Made by a program: the position numbers and the translations under genes
The notes under the pieces: generated by a model
Told to the model about the DNA's origin: nothing
The model's input: the letters and a program-made list of their open reading frames with translations, nothing else
Database searches by the model: none
Shown here: one piece after another, positions 8,637-16,957 of the stretch
Layout: every line of letters begins with the position of its first letter
Numbering within the stretch: the stretch's first letter is position 1
NCBI GenBank assembly: GCA_937875295.1
Contig: CALLXS010000115.1
Span: forward strand, 1 to 21,262
Origin: an uncultured bacterium
GTDB lineage: Bacteria; Bacteroidota; Ignavibacteria; Kapaibacteriales; UBA2268
DNA: 21,262 bases
Direction of reading: 5' to 3'

Positions 8637-9149
8637 TTATCCTCTTTGTTTATCAGTTACGTAATTAAATGTCCTTACTCCGGCTACTCTAAACATTTCC
8701 ATTATATCTTGTATTTTTTTAAAGAATAATGCTCTATCTCCATCTATCACAAAAATTGTCTTTTCGCTTAATGATGCGGTAGTTCTTAATAAAGTAACCA
8801 TTTGAGTAGAATCTGGTACTTTTATTACAGCATCAGCTTGAAAATTAGGAGACAAACTAGGAAGTACTTTTAATAAATCTTCTCTAGTATTTTTATTTGA
8901 TAAACCGAAAGTCATTACAGTATCACCTTTATCAATACCAACAGTAATCACAGCTAAATCTTTTTCTGGTAAGAAAGTTGTATCAGCTGCTGCTGCAGGT
9001 CTTTCCACTATAATTTGTTGGCTACTGCCCTCAGTATCAGCTTTAAAGGTAGAAGAGAACATCAAGAATGTGAGCAATAAGAATGTAATATCGACAAGTG
9101 GAGTCATATCCACTGCGAAACCTAATCTTTTTTTCTTAACTTTTGCCAC
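8637..9149 (-). CDS. exbD: ExbD/TolR family motor protein (first copy)
   Basis: A 170-residue protein. It has a basic N-terminus, the helix FAVDMTPLVDITFLLLTFLMFSSTF with the conserved motor aspartate, then a periplasmic domain ending near VAGVRTFNYVTDKQRG. Together with the second copy it forms an exbD pair of unequal length, a common arrangement in Bacteroidota-type Ton systems; such pairs may form a heteromeric stator (inference). The start is GTG at 9149, six bases after GGAGAG. It lies 31 bases after exbB and 110 bases before the next exbD. Confidence 0.9.
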   Translation of the reverse strand: MAKVKKKRLGFAVDMTPLVDITFLLLTFLMFSSTFKADTEGSSQQIIVERPAAAADTTFLPEKDLAVITVGIDKGDTVMTFGLSNKNTREDLLKVLPSLSPNFQADAVIKVPDSTQMVTLLRTTASLSEKTIFVIDGDRALFFKKIQDIMEMFRVAGVRTFNYVTDKQRG

Positions 9150-9180
9150 TTTATCTCTCCGTAATTATTAGTTTTTAAAA

Positions 9181-9969
9181 TTATTTATTACCACTTACAT
9201 GAAGAGTAAAGATTTGAGTTACATTCAAAATAACTTCATCAATTGAATATACGACATTATCAACTTTTGTTGAGAATAAATTAAAGAATACAATTGAAAT
9301 AATTGCAGCTATAAGACCAGCAGCAGTATTATATAATGCTTCAGAAATACCAACAGCAAGCTGAGTAGCATCTACAGTACCAGTATCACCAAAAGCAGCG
9401 AATGCTCTAATCATACCTAAAGTAGTTCCTAACAAACCGAACATAGTACCAATTGAAGCAATAGTAGAAAGAATAACAAGGTTTTTCTCTAATAAAGGAA
9501 TTTCTAAATTTGTAGCTTCGTCGATTGCTCTTTGCACTTCGCTGAGTTTCTTTTCTTTATCAAGCTCGGTATCATCTTTCACGACCTTAAATCGTTCGAT
9601 ACCTGCTCTCACAATGTTGGCTAAGCTACCTCGTTGAACTTCGCATGCTTGAAGAGCTTCTTCATAGCGTTCGTTTAATAAATCTTCACTAATTTGAGCA
9701 ACAAATTTCTTAGGATCACCTTTTCCAACTGCTTTTTTCAATGAAAAGTATCTCTCAATCACGAATGTAGTAGCTATTATAATTAAGCCCATGATAATTG
9801 CAACTACAGGTCCACCTGTATAAATTGTTGCAAGTGTATGGCCTGGTTTTGGTTTATGGCGAGTTCCTGGATCAAGGAAGCCATCAGGATTACCAAATCC
9901 ATATTCAAAAATTAAAAATGCTATAATCATAGCTAAAACCATAACGACTACATTAAAGATGTTTTTCAT
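9181..9969 (-). CDS. exbB: ExbB/TolQ/MotA family proton channel
   Basis: A 262-residue inner-membrane protein that forms the proton channel with ExbD. It has an extra N-terminal hydrophobic segment (residues 5-22). The core helices of the family then follow: GPVVAIIMGLIIIATTFVIERYF (about 53-75), LVILSTIASIGTMFGLLGTTLGMIRAF and VGISEALYNTAAGLIAAIISIVFFNLF. The GLLGTTLGMI and ISEALYNTAAGL stretches are the ExbB/MotA signature. The cytoplasmic part between helices carries the basic/acidic region (KDDTELDKEKKLSEVQRAID). AAGGAG lies 4 bases before the ATG, one of the clearest Shine-Dalgarno sites here. It is the first gene of the minus-strand block that runs on to the TPR gene. Confidence 0.93.
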   Translation of the reverse strand: MKNIFNVVVMVLAMIIAFLIFEYGFGNPDGFLDPGTRHKPKPGHTLATIYTGGPVVAIIMGLIIIATTFVIERYFSLKKAVGKGDPKKFVAQISEDLLNERYEEALQACEVQRGSLANIVRAGIERFKVVKDDTELDKEKKLSEVQRAIDEATNLEIPLLEKNLVILSTIASIGTMFGLLGTTLGMIRAFAAFGDTGTVDATQLAVGISEALYNTAAGLIAAIISIVFFNLFSTKVDNVVYSIDEVILNVTQIFTLHVSGNK

Positions 9970-10069
9970 AACACTCCTTATTTAAAATTAAAATTATAAA
10001 AAATTATTGTTAACATTTTGTTTGTATTTTTTTTTAGTTAATTACTTTTTTATCAATAAATTAATGCAA

Positions 10070-10915
10070 TTAATTGTAATTACCTTCTAAAAATCTACTA
10101 TTACCATATATATCTTTAGACACTTTTAGAGTAAAATTTGTTACAGAAAATATTTCTTTAATTAACTCTTCTTGTCCATAACCTATTTCTAAGTAGAATT
10201 TCCCATTTTCAGCTAACATATTTGGGAAAATATTTGAATATCTTCTATAATAAGTTAGTCCATCCAATTCATCTGTCAAAGCTATTTTAGGTTCATAATT
10301 TAGCACATTTTTATCAAGTCTATTATATTCTATATCAGAGACATAAGGTGGATTTGAGATTATAATATCAAATTTAGTTTTTGGTATCTGCTTTAAAATA
10401 TCCATCTTATAGAAACTAATATTTTTCAAATTATATTTTTTAGCATTTTTTTCGGCTATTTCAAGTGCTTTATCAGAAATATCTATTGCAAATACTTTTG
10501 AATTTATCAATGAATTTGCTAGTGATATTGCAATACATCCACTACCGGTGCCAATGTCTAAAATGTTTATTCTTATATCACGGTTCGGAATTAATTTTAG
10601 TATATTTTTCACCAATTCTTCCGTTTCCGGTCTTGGAATTAACACATTATTGTCTAATTCTAAACTAAAACTTAAGAATTGGGCAGAATTTACTACATAT
10701 TGAATTGGTTTATGCTTTGCCAATTCTTTCATTTTTCCTCTTAATTCTGACAATTCTATTTCATTAAGAGGTCTATCAAAATTTAAATATAAGTCTATAT
10801 TTTTAAAATTTAGCACGCTACACATCAATATTTGCATATTTCTGCGAGCATCAGGAATATTATTTCGTACCAAATATTCCGTCCCCAAATTTAACGTTTC
10901 TATTAAACTTTTCAA
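10070..10915 (-). CDS. prmC: Release-factor glutamine N5-methyltransferase
   Basis: A 281-residue protein that methylates the glutamine of the GGQ motif in peptide-chain release factors RF1 and RF2, using S-adenosylmethionine. Seen: an N-terminal helical substrate-binding domain (1-85, with LYLNFDRPL), IPRPETEE (93-100), the SAM-binding loop DIGTGSG (120-126), the acidic end of strand 2 (AIDISDKAL) and the catalytic NPPY (188-191). Length is normal for the family. The start is TTG at 10915, overlapping the TGA stop of pyrB in TTGA, so translation is coupled; the N-terminus lines up with known PrmC starts. It is not next to prfA, its usual neighbour. Confidence 0.93.
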   Translation of the reverse strand: MKSLIETLNLGTEYLVRNNIPDARRNMQILMCSVLNFKNIDLYLNFDRPLNEIELSELRGKMKELAKHKPIQYVVNSAQFLSFSLELDNNVLIPRPETEELVKNILKLIPNRDIRINILDIGTGSGCIAISLANSLINSKVFAIDISDKALEIAEKNAKKYNLKNISFYKMDILKQIPKTKFDIIISNPPYVSDIEYNRLDKNVLNYEPKIALTDELDGLTYYRRYSNIFPNMLAENGKFYLEIGYGQEELIKEIFSVTNFTLKVSKDIYGNSRFLEGNYN

Positions 10916-11853
10916 AATAAATTATTACTTCTCATATTTCTAGCAATTAGAGCTAATAATGCCATTCTTGTAAACACTCCGTGTGTTACTTGAGTTTGTA
11001 TCAACACATTAGGGTGTAAACTTACATTATAATCAAGCTCTACTCCATAATTTACTGGACCTGGATGTAATAAAACTAATTCTGGTTTTTTATTGAAATG
11101 CTCTAAGTTTACACCATAATAATTAGAGAATTCTCTAATTGTAGGTAAAAGTCCAGACTCCATTCTCTCGCGTTGTAATCTTAGTACTAAAGCTACGTCG
11201 CACCATTCTATTGCGTCATTTAAATCTTCGATAATATCAATATTCCAATAATTCATCCTCCTTGGGAATAATGTACCCGGAGTGCAAAGTTTTACATCTG
11301 CTCCTAAAGTTTTAAGCACTGTAATATTTGAGCGTGCTACTCTACTATGCAAAATATCGCCAATTATGCATATTTTAAGACCTTTCACATCTCCGAAATG
11401 TCTCCTTAAAGTATATGAATCTAGTAATGCTTGAGTAGGATGTTCGTGCTTTCCATCGCCCGCATTAATAATTGCCCCATGAGTATTTGCTTGTAAAAAA
11501 TCTGGCACGCCTGAGCAATTATGTCTTATTACGTACATTTGTACTCCCATTGCTTCGATGGTTCTAAGTGTATCTATAAGAGATTCACCCTTCTTTAGGC
11601 TAGAAGAAGCGGATTGAAATGATAAAGTATCCCCTGAAAGCCTTTTAGCTGCTAAATCAAAGGATAATTTAGTACGAGTAGAATTCTCGAAAAATGCCAT
11701 AGCAACAGTGAGACCTTTTAAATCATCAAATTTTACTCCCGGTTTATAATTTTCTATATAATAATCAGCAAGAGCAAAAATTGAATTGATATCATTAAAT
11801 GTCAAGTCATCGGCATTTAATAAATAAGGTTTTGAAATAGATAAATTTTCCAT
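10912..11853 (-). CDS. pyrB: Aspartate carbamoyltransferase catalytic chain
   Basis: A 313-residue cytoplasmic enzyme that joins carbamoyl phosphate and aspartate in the second step of pyrimidine synthesis. The carbamoyl-phosphate site FFENSTRTK (54-62) is present, with a final Lys where Arg is common, a natural variant. SSLKKGES (84-91), HEHPTQALLD (136-145), a second half with IIGDILHSRVARSN, the aspartate-binding LQRER, and HPGPVNYGVE near the C-terminus are also seen. Length matches the catalytic chain. No pyrI or pyrC is in view; the gene is paired instead with prmC, with which it overlaps by 4 bases. No leader resembling a PyrR site was noticed in the 97 bases upstream, which hold the HU terminator. 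Confidence 0.95.
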   Translation of the reverse strand: MENLSISKPYLLNADDLTFNDINSIFALADYYIENYKPGVKFDDLKGLTVAMAFFENSTRTKLSFDLAAKRLSGDTLSFQSASSSLKKGESLIDTLRTIEAMGVQMYVIRHNCSGVPDFLQANTHGAIINAGDGKHEHPTQALLDSYTLRRHFGDVKGLKICIIGDILHSRVARSNITVLKTLGADVKLCTPGTLFPRRMNYWNIDIIEDLNDAIEWCDVALVLRLQRERMESGLLPTIREFSNYYGVNLEHFNKKPELVLLHPGPVNYGVELDYNVSLHPNVLIQTQVTHGVFTRMALLALIARNMRSNNLF

Positions 11854-11898
11854 TTTTAAAAATATTTTTTAACTTTTCAAATAAAATCTTACAAAAAT

Positions 11899-11934
11899 AA
11901 AAAAAAAGCCGCTATTACTAACGGCTTTTTTTTT
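11899..11934. terminator. Intrinsic terminator between HU and pyrB
   Basis: A symmetric A-run/GCCG stem (11899-11911 with 11922-11934) with a 10-base loop, ending in a T-run on both strands. It directly follows the 3' end of the HU gene and should separate it from pyrB-prmC. Confidence 0.85.
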
Positions 11935-11950
11935 AACATTTGAAAAAAAA

Positions 11951-12298
11951 TTATTTTTTCTTTGCAGTTTTCTTTGCTGGTGCTTTTTTAGCAGCTTTTT
12001 TAGCAGCTGGTTTTGTTTCACCATTTACTAAATCAGCTAAACCTTTACCTGGTTTAAATTTCGCAACTGTTTTAGCTGGAATATTCATTTTAGTCCTATT
12101 AAAAGGATTTACACCAGTGCGTGCAGCGCGTTTAATTGTTTTGAATGTACCAAATCCAATTAATGTAACATCACCACCTGCTGCTAATTCATTTGAAATA
12201 GCGTCTACAATACCTTTTAAGCATACTTCAACCTCAGTTTTTTTAAGATTGGATTCTTTTGCTACTACATCAACTAATTGTGCTTTGTTTAAGCTCAT
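11951..12298 (-). CDS. hup: HU family DNA-binding protein with H1-like basic tail
   Basis: A 115-residue nucleoid protein that bends and compacts DNA as a dimer. Residues 1-92 are a complete HU/IHF fold: LNKAQLVDVVAKESNLKKTEVEVCLKGIVDAI helices, the GDVTLIGFGTFKTIKRAARTGVNPFNRTKMNIPAKTVAKFKPGKGL arm with the RTGVNPFN signature, and a final helix. It carries an added C-terminal tail of about 20 residues (after NGETK) made almost only of Lys, Ala and Pro in KPAAKKAAKKAPAKKTAKKK style, like eukaryotic histone H1 and bacterial HU-H1 fusions. AGGAG lies 6 bases before the ATG, and a sigma-70-like promoter stands 70-odd bases upstream. It is a single gene with its own terminator. Confidence 0.93.
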   Translation of the reverse strand: MSLNKAQLVDVVAKESNLKKTEVEVCLKGIVDAISNELAAGGDVTLIGFGTFKTIKRAARTGVNPFNRTKMNIPAKTVAKFKPGKGLADLVNGETKPAAKKAAKKAPAKKTAKKK

Positions 12299-12606
12299 AA
12301 TTTACTCCTATAATTAAAGAAAATAATAAAACGAATTACTTAACTTCTAAATTAACATTTTTTTTTAAATAAAATACTATATTTAAAAAAATTATTTTTT
12401 TCAAATACTATTGATTTTATTTAACTTACCGCAAAAATAATTAAAAATAAATATTTATTCCTAATATTTTTTATTTAATTTAAATATTTCTAATTAAAAA
12501 ACTATATTTTTTTATTAGAAACTATAAAATGTATAGTTACATAACTACTAAATTACAAAGAGTTAAACGAATTACAAAATAAAAAATTATTTTTTTTCAA
12601 TATAAA
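12299..12606. other. 308-base gap between the 1C penicillin-binding protein gene and HU
   Basis: It holds the HU leader and promoter described separately, and A/T-rich sequence after the end of the penicillin-binding protein gene. A 10-base-pair A/T hairpin (12607-12630) overlaps the last codons and stop of that gene but has no long T-run after it, so it is at most a weak terminator. Nothing else is seen. Confidence 0.6.
12376..12404 (-). promoter_or_regulatory. Sigma-70-like promoter for the HU gene
   Basis: On the minus strand TTGAAA, 17 bases, TATAGT: five of six matches to each of the -35 and -10 consensus boxes with the ideal spacer. Transcription would begin near 12369, giving a leader of about 70 bases before the HU start. 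A/T-rich DNA makes chance matches likely, but the position fits. Confidence 0.5.
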
Positions 12607-15006
12607 TCAATAAAAAACAATTTTTATTGAAATTTCTTCACTTTTCCCTCTTTTTGAGATGCATTTTATTAAATAATTATCTTGAATAGGAGTAAAATAA
12701 ATATTTTCATATGCTTTGCATTTACCAACAAACTCGTTATTTACATACCAATATAGCATCTCATTCAAATCATCAGATGCAGCTTTGAGGTTAATTTCTT
12801 GACCAGAATTTTTTTCAACATAATAAACAAAATTTTCGTTTGGTGAAAGTATTTTTAATTTTCCGCTATAATTAATACTTTGACATTTGGGGTTATGAAT
12901 AATATCTCTATAATATTTATTATTAATACTTAACCACAATTTATATTCTGGAGGATAATTAATAAATACCTCCTTTATATATTTATTATCGCGTGGTAAG
13001 CAGCTATTACAATAATATATAGTTGAATCAAGCGATATATACCTTAGTTGATGTAAATCACATTTTTCTGGAAGCGTAACATTTTTAATTAAATAATCAT
13101 CAGTAAGATTCTCTTCGTTACCACTATAATCACAATAATCATTTGGTAATTTTCCAGATTTTTTGCAAACTTTTGATAATATTAAATTCTTTGGTAATTG
13201 GTGATTTATTTCCTTCACTCCTATTTTTTCATAAATTTCAAATAATAAAGGTAATGCTATCTCCCCTCCTATTAAAAATGGAGAACCTTTCCCATTAAAA
13301 TTCCCACACCATACCACTATTGTATAATTTGCGTCATATCCCACAGCCCAAGCATCTCGCTTTCCGTAAGATGTACCTGTCTTCCACGATATATTAGGAA
13401 TTCGCTTTTGTTTCATCTCAAGAATTTTACTTTCGATTCTATCTTCCTTAAATTTGATCATATTACTTATTAAATAAACTGCTTCCGGTGAAAATATTTT
13501 TTTATTCTCTGTATTAGTCATTAATTCATTTTGAGAAAAAATTATCTTCTTACAATATCCATTGTTTGTAAAGGCTGTATAAAGTTCTCCCAATTCTATG
13601 GCATTGCTCCCACAAGCACCTAGAATCATTGATAATCCTAATTTCTTCTCTTTTTTTGCGATATCTCTGAAGCCTACATTTTTAAGTAAAGAAATAAATT
13701 TTGACACGCCTACATTATTTAATAAATTCACAGCAGGAATATTTAATGAATTATAAAGAGCAAACTCTGATGTAATCGCACCATTAAATTTGCTGTCATA
13801 ATTTTCTGGTTCATATCCTTTAAAATCAGAAGGAATATCATATAATATTCTTTTTGGATTTAAAATTCCTTCATCCATAGCTAAAGCAAAAAGAGCAGGT
13901 TTTAATGTTGAGCCGGGAGAACGTATTGCTTTAATACCATCATTCTGCCCTTCGCTTAAGGAATCATTGAAATCAGCTGAACCGCAATATGAAATAACTT
14001 TCCCACTTTTATTTTCGATTACCAAAGTAGCACAATTAGAAATATCCATATATTTCAATTTTTGATTGTGTGCTTTTAGCAAATCGGATACTTTTTTTTG
14101 TGTCTTAATATCGATAAAAGTAAAAATTTTATTATCTAGTGAATTTCTAAAACGTAATGATAAGTGAGGAATTATATTCTCGATTGATTCTCTTTTAGAA
14201 ATTAAATTTTCATTCAATGCATCGCTAATATCACTTTTGTCAAAAATATTATTTGAATTTAAAGTATATAAAATTTTATTTCTGGTATTTCTTAATCTGT
14301 CTATATTACTTTCTTTATCTAATCTCAGATAATTTGGATTATTGGGAATTATTGAAAGAAGCGTTGCTTCCGATAGTGATAATTTTGATGGTGACTTTTC
14401 GAAAAAGAGATATGATGCAGATTTTACTCCTTCAATATTTCCACCGTAAGGCAATAGCGAGAGATACATTTCTAATATTTCTCGTTTATTAAATTTTAAT
14501 TCTAAATAAGACGCTCTAATTATCTCTATTAATTTATTAATATAAGTCCTATCTCGCTTCTCTATCATTCTAATTAATTGCATTGAAATAGTAGAAGCTC
14601 CACTTGTAATTTCATTATTTAATATATTTTGAGAAAATGCTTTTACAATAGAAATAGGATTAACTCCTAAATGATAATAGAAATATTTATCTTCCTTAAA
14701 TATAATAGTTTTTATTAAATATGGTGATATCTCTTCAATTGAAGTCTGAAATCTCCATTTTTCATCTTGACTTAGGAAAGCAGCAATCATTTCTCCATTT
14801 TGAGAGTAAATTTCTTTACTATATTTAAAATTTTTGTTAATTGGAGAAATTATCTCATTAATAAGTACAAATGATATTAATATTAATAATGAAATAAAAA
14901 AAGTATTTACAAATACTTTTTGATAATCATTTAATTTGAAACTAAAATTTTTAATTCCATTATTATTATTTTGATTATAATATTTTAAATAACTTAGAAA
15001 TCTCAT
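12607..15006 (-). CDS. pbpC: Penicillin-binding protein 1C (glycosyltransferase/transpeptidase)
   Basis: A 799-residue bifunctional peptidoglycan synthase anchored in the inner membrane. Seen in order: a cytoplasmic start, one membrane helix (about 31-52), and a GT51 glycosyltransferase domain with the catalytic-Glu motif EDKYFYYHLGV (E105) and TSGASTISMQLIRM, then REILEMYLSLLPYGGN. A transpeptidase domain follows, with SxxK S366-K369 (STLK), SLN (420-422) and KTGTSYG (K542). Last is a cysteine-bearing 1C-type C-terminal domain (from about 640: KVCKKSGKLPNDYC, CDLHQ, YYCNSC) ending in an Ig-like BiPBP_C part. The 1C call rests on this C-terminal domain. The usual partner, an alpha-2-macroglobulin-like gene, is absent here. 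No Shine-Dalgarno is evident. Confidence 0.9.
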   Translation of the reverse strand: MRFLSYLKYYNQNNNNGIKNFSFKLNDYQKVFVNTFFISLLILISFVLINEIISPINKNFKYSKEIYSQNGEMIAAFLSQDEKWRFQTSIEEISPYLIKTIIFKEDKYFYYHLGVNPISIVKAFSQNILNNEITSGASTISMQLIRMIEKRDRTYINKLIEIIRASYLELKFNKREILEMYLSLLPYGGNIEGVKSASYLFFEKSPSKLSLSEATLLSIIPNNPNYLRLDKESNIDRLRNTRNKILYTLNSNNIFDKSDISDALNENLISKRESIENIIPHLSLRFRNSLDNKIFTFIDIKTQKKVSDLLKAHNQKLKYMDISNCATLVIENKSGKVISYCGSADFNDSLSEGQNDGIKAIRSPGSTLKPALFALAMDEGILNPKRILYDIPSDFKGYEPENYDSKFNGAITSEFALYNSLNIPAVNLLNNVGVSKFISLLKNVGFRDIAKKEKKLGLSMILGACGSNAIELGELYTAFTNNGYCKKIIFSQNELMTNTENKKIFSPEAVYLISNMIKFKEDRIESKILEMKQKRIPNISWKTGTSYGKRDAWAVGYDANYTIVVWCGNFNGKGSPFLIGGEIALPLLFEIYEKIGVKEINHQLPKNLILSKVCKKSGKLPNDYCDYSGNEENLTDDYLIKNVTLPEKCDLHQLRYISLDSTIYYCNSCLPRDNKYIKEVFINYPPEYKLWLSINNKYYRDIIHNPKCQSINYSGKLKILSPNENFVYYVEKNSGQEINLKAASDDLNEMLYWYVNNEFVGKCKAYENIYFTPIQDNYLIKCISKRGKSEEISIKIVFY

Positions 15007-15022
15007 ATTAATCGAAATAAAA

Positions 15023-15051
15023 AAGAACTAATAAAATTTTTATTAGTTCTT
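15023..15051 (-). terminator. Terminator after rpoZ
   Basis: A near-perfect inverted repeat (15023-15036 with 15038-15051, arms AAGAACTAATAAAA) followed on the minus strand by a T-run (TTTTTTATTT). It lies between the end of rpoZ and the start of pbpC and probably makes them separate transcripts. Confidence 0.8.
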
Positions 15052-15132
15052 GTATTTTTTGCATTTTATTATTTTAAATCTATTTTAACTTGAATGAATC
15101 TATATATAAAATAAAATGTTAATAATCTTTAT

Positions 15133-15453
15133 TTATATCTCTTCATTTTCAGTATTTTGGATGTCTTCTTCCCTCATCTCAATATGAAGTTTATCATTTA
15201 AAATTTCTTTCATAGCGAAAAAAGTTGGTTTTAAGAGTTCATCGAACTTTTTGCTAACTGCAATTTGATCATAATTTATTACATCAGAGTCAGTATCAAT
15301 ACGCACTTCGTCCAATTGTGCCATAGTCTCGGCATGAATTTGATCATTAATTTGTCTAGCTCTCATACTTAGAGCTACAATAGATTGATATACAACCCCT
15401 TTTTCTGATTCTTTCATCCGTACTACTACTGGGTTTATGCTATAAGTATCCAA
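15133..15453 (-). CDS. rpoZ: RNA polymerase omega subunit
   Basis: A 106-residue protein. Omega helps fold and hold the beta' subunit of RNA polymerase. The conserved helix VYQSIVALSMRARQINDQIHAE matches the omega/Rpb6 signature (aR-R-ArqI-n), followed by a more variable C-terminal part (LKPTFFAMKEIL) and an acidic tail. The style is that of Bacteroidota/Chlorobiota omegas. The start chosen is TTG at 15453, because AAGGA lies about 9 bases upstream; a later ATG at 15417 (residue 13) is possible but would leave a short N-terminus. The gene is divergent from the MerR-type gene across a 139-base spacer. Confidence 0.8.
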   Translation of the reverse strand: MDTYSINPVVVRMKESEKGVVYQSIVALSMRARQINDQIHAETMAQLDEVRIDTDSDVINYDQIAVSKKFDELLKPTFFAMKEILNDKLHIEMREEDIQNTENEEI

Positions 15454-15592
15454 TTGAATATTTCCTTATTTTGAATTTTAAATACTTTTGGGAATACAAA
15501 TTTAAGAATTTTTTTTATAAATACAATATTTTATATTATATTTGTTTTTCTTTTTGATAATTATTTTAAATCAATAATTCTACAAAAAATTA

Positions 15593-16093
15593 ATGAAAAA
15601 ATTATACTACTCTATTAGCGAAATTAGCAAAATTTTAGACGAGGCTCCTCATATCCTAAGAAATTGGGAAAAAGAATTTCCAATGCTTAAACCTAAAAAA
15701 AATAGAAGTGGTAATAGAATTTATTCTGAAAAAGATTTAAATGTACTAAAAGAAATTAAAAAGTTAATCCGGATTGAAAAATTAAGTCAAAAAAAGGTAA
15801 AAAAAATATTAGAAGAAAATATTTCTATAAATAATATTATTATTAAACCAATTAATTCTCCAGATAACGAAATTAATACTGTTACAAAAAAAGATAAATC
15901 CAATATTGTAAAAAAGAGAGCTGAAAAAACCATAGAAGAAATTATTCTAGCTAAAAATGATATAAAAAATATCAAAGAAGAAAATAATTCTAATCTAAAT
16001 ATTAATTCTAATCTAATCATTGAAAATAAAGAAAAGAATGAAGAATTGAAAAATTTCCTAGTTTCATTAATTGAAAAAATTAAAAAATTATAA
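15593..16093 (+). CDS. MerR-type transcriptional regulator
   Basis: A 166-residue DNA-binding protein. Residues 4-75 form a MerR winged helix-turn-helix: YYSISEISKILDEAPHILRNWEKEFPMLKPKKNRSGNRIYSEKDLNVLKEIKKLI, in which the WEKEFP and GNRIYSEKDL stretches are the family's conserved wing and recognition elements. The remainder (about 80-166) is Lys/Asn/Glu/Ile-rich, weakly predicted coiled or disordered, without the cysteines of metal-sensing MerR proteins. Bacteroidota-type genomes carry a housekeeping protein of this kind; its ligand and targets are unknown. It diverges from rpoZ and has no clear Shine-Dalgarno. Confidence 0.82.
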   Translation: MKKLYYSISEISKILDEAPHILRNWEKEFPMLKPKKNRSGNRIYSEKDLNVLKEIKKLIRIEKLSQKKVKKILEENISINNIIIKPINSPDNEINTVTKKDKSNIVKKRAEKTIEEIILAKNDIKNIKEENNSNLNINSNLIIENKEKNEELKNFLVSLIEKIKKL

Positions 16094-16242
16094 TATCCCT
16101 CAATAACTATCCTCAAATTTTTTCACTTTTAATATAATTATTAATATTATTTAAAACTTTAATTTAATTTATCCGTTTATAAGGTCAAATTAATGTAGAA
16201 TAATTAATTAATAATTTTTTTTATAAAAACAAGGACATTTAA

Positions 16243-16818
16243 ATGAACAAAATAATCAAATATTTCTCTGTATTTGCCCTATCTGCATTTTGCTTAATTG
16301 CATGCAATAAGTCAAGCGATGCTAAAAACTTATATTCAGCTAATGCAGCTCAACCATCCCCAAGTGTATATGATATAAGTGATGTAAAATCACTTGGAAC
16401 TAATAAAGCAGTTGACTTCAGTTGGACAGATAATGGTAAAAAATATTCATTCTCTGATGTTTCTAAAGGAAAAGTAGTTTTTCTAAATTTCTGGGGGACT
16501 TGGTGCCCACCATGCAGAGCTGAAATTCCAGATATTATAGAATTAAATTCTGAACTTTCCTCTAAGGGCTTACTCGTAATGGGTATGGCTAGCGAAAGAC
16601 CTGGTACTGATGCTATGAATAAAGTAAAAGAATTTGCAAGTAGTAAAAAAATTAATTACCTTAATTTTATTTCAAATAATCAAATTAGAGAGCTTTATGG
16701 TGGTATTCAATTCGTTCCTACTACTTTTATTATTGACCGCGAAGGCAATATTGTTGAAGTTATTAATGGAATGAAGAGAAAACAAGAATTTCTTGATATA
16801 ATTAATAAATATTTATAA
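16243..16818 (+). CDS. TlpA-like thioredoxin-fold lipoprotein
   Basis: A 191-residue protein. A lipoprotein signal (FCLIAC, lipidated Cys21) is followed by a linker and a TlpA/ResA type thioredoxin domain (about 57-191). The redox motif W-C-P-P-C (C88, C91) stands in VVFLNFWGTWCPPCRAE, and the cis-proline is in FVPTTFIID (about residue 158). These proteins reduce disulfides in the periplasm, for example on apocytochrome c, or serve oxidative protein folding. The target is not shown here; no ccm/ccs genes are nearby. AAGGA lies 7 bases before the ATG. A terminator follows directly, so it is a single-gene transcript or the end of one starting with the MerR-type gene 149 bases upstream. Confidence 0.88.
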   Translation: MNKIIKYFSVFALSAFCLIACNKSSDAKNLYSANAAQPSPSVYDISDVKSLGTNKAVDFSWTDNGKKYSFSDVSKGKVVFLNFWGTWCPPCRAEIPDIIELNSELSSKGLLVMGMASERPGTDAMNKVKEFASSKKINYLNFISNNQIRELYGGIQFVPTTFIIDREGNIVEVINGMKRKQEFLDIINKYL

Positions 16819-16837
16819 TATATAATCTCTTTTTAAT

Positions 16838-16873
16838 AAAAGCTTATGATTTAAATTATCTTAAGCTTTTTTT
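16838..16873 (+). terminator. Terminator after the thioredoxin lipoprotein gene
   Basis: A 9-base-pair stem (16838-16846, AAAAGCTTA, with 16862-16870), extended by GAT/ATC after one mismatch, then a run of T to 16873. It lies 20 bases after the stop codon. Confidence 0.85.
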
Positions 16874-16957
16874 ATTTTTAATGATATTAATTTTTGCAAT
16901 TGTAGCATCCATACGATAAAAGACTAAAAATTATATTAATTAATTAATTAAATAAGT

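Noticed and set aside
11940..12317. 125-codon plus-strand frame opposite the HU gene
   Set aside because: Its hydrophobic Phe/Ala-rich start is just the complement of the Lys/Ala tail of HU.
15787..16116. 109-codon minus-strand frame opposite the MerR-type gene
   Set aside because: Very Ile/Phe/Ser-rich, as expected from the complement of a Lys/Asn/Glu-rich gene; no independent support.
16933..16951. Short TTAA-type tandem repeat before the end of the alkylation repair gene
   Set aside because: Only about four units of a simple A/T pattern in A/T-rich DNA; no sign of function.
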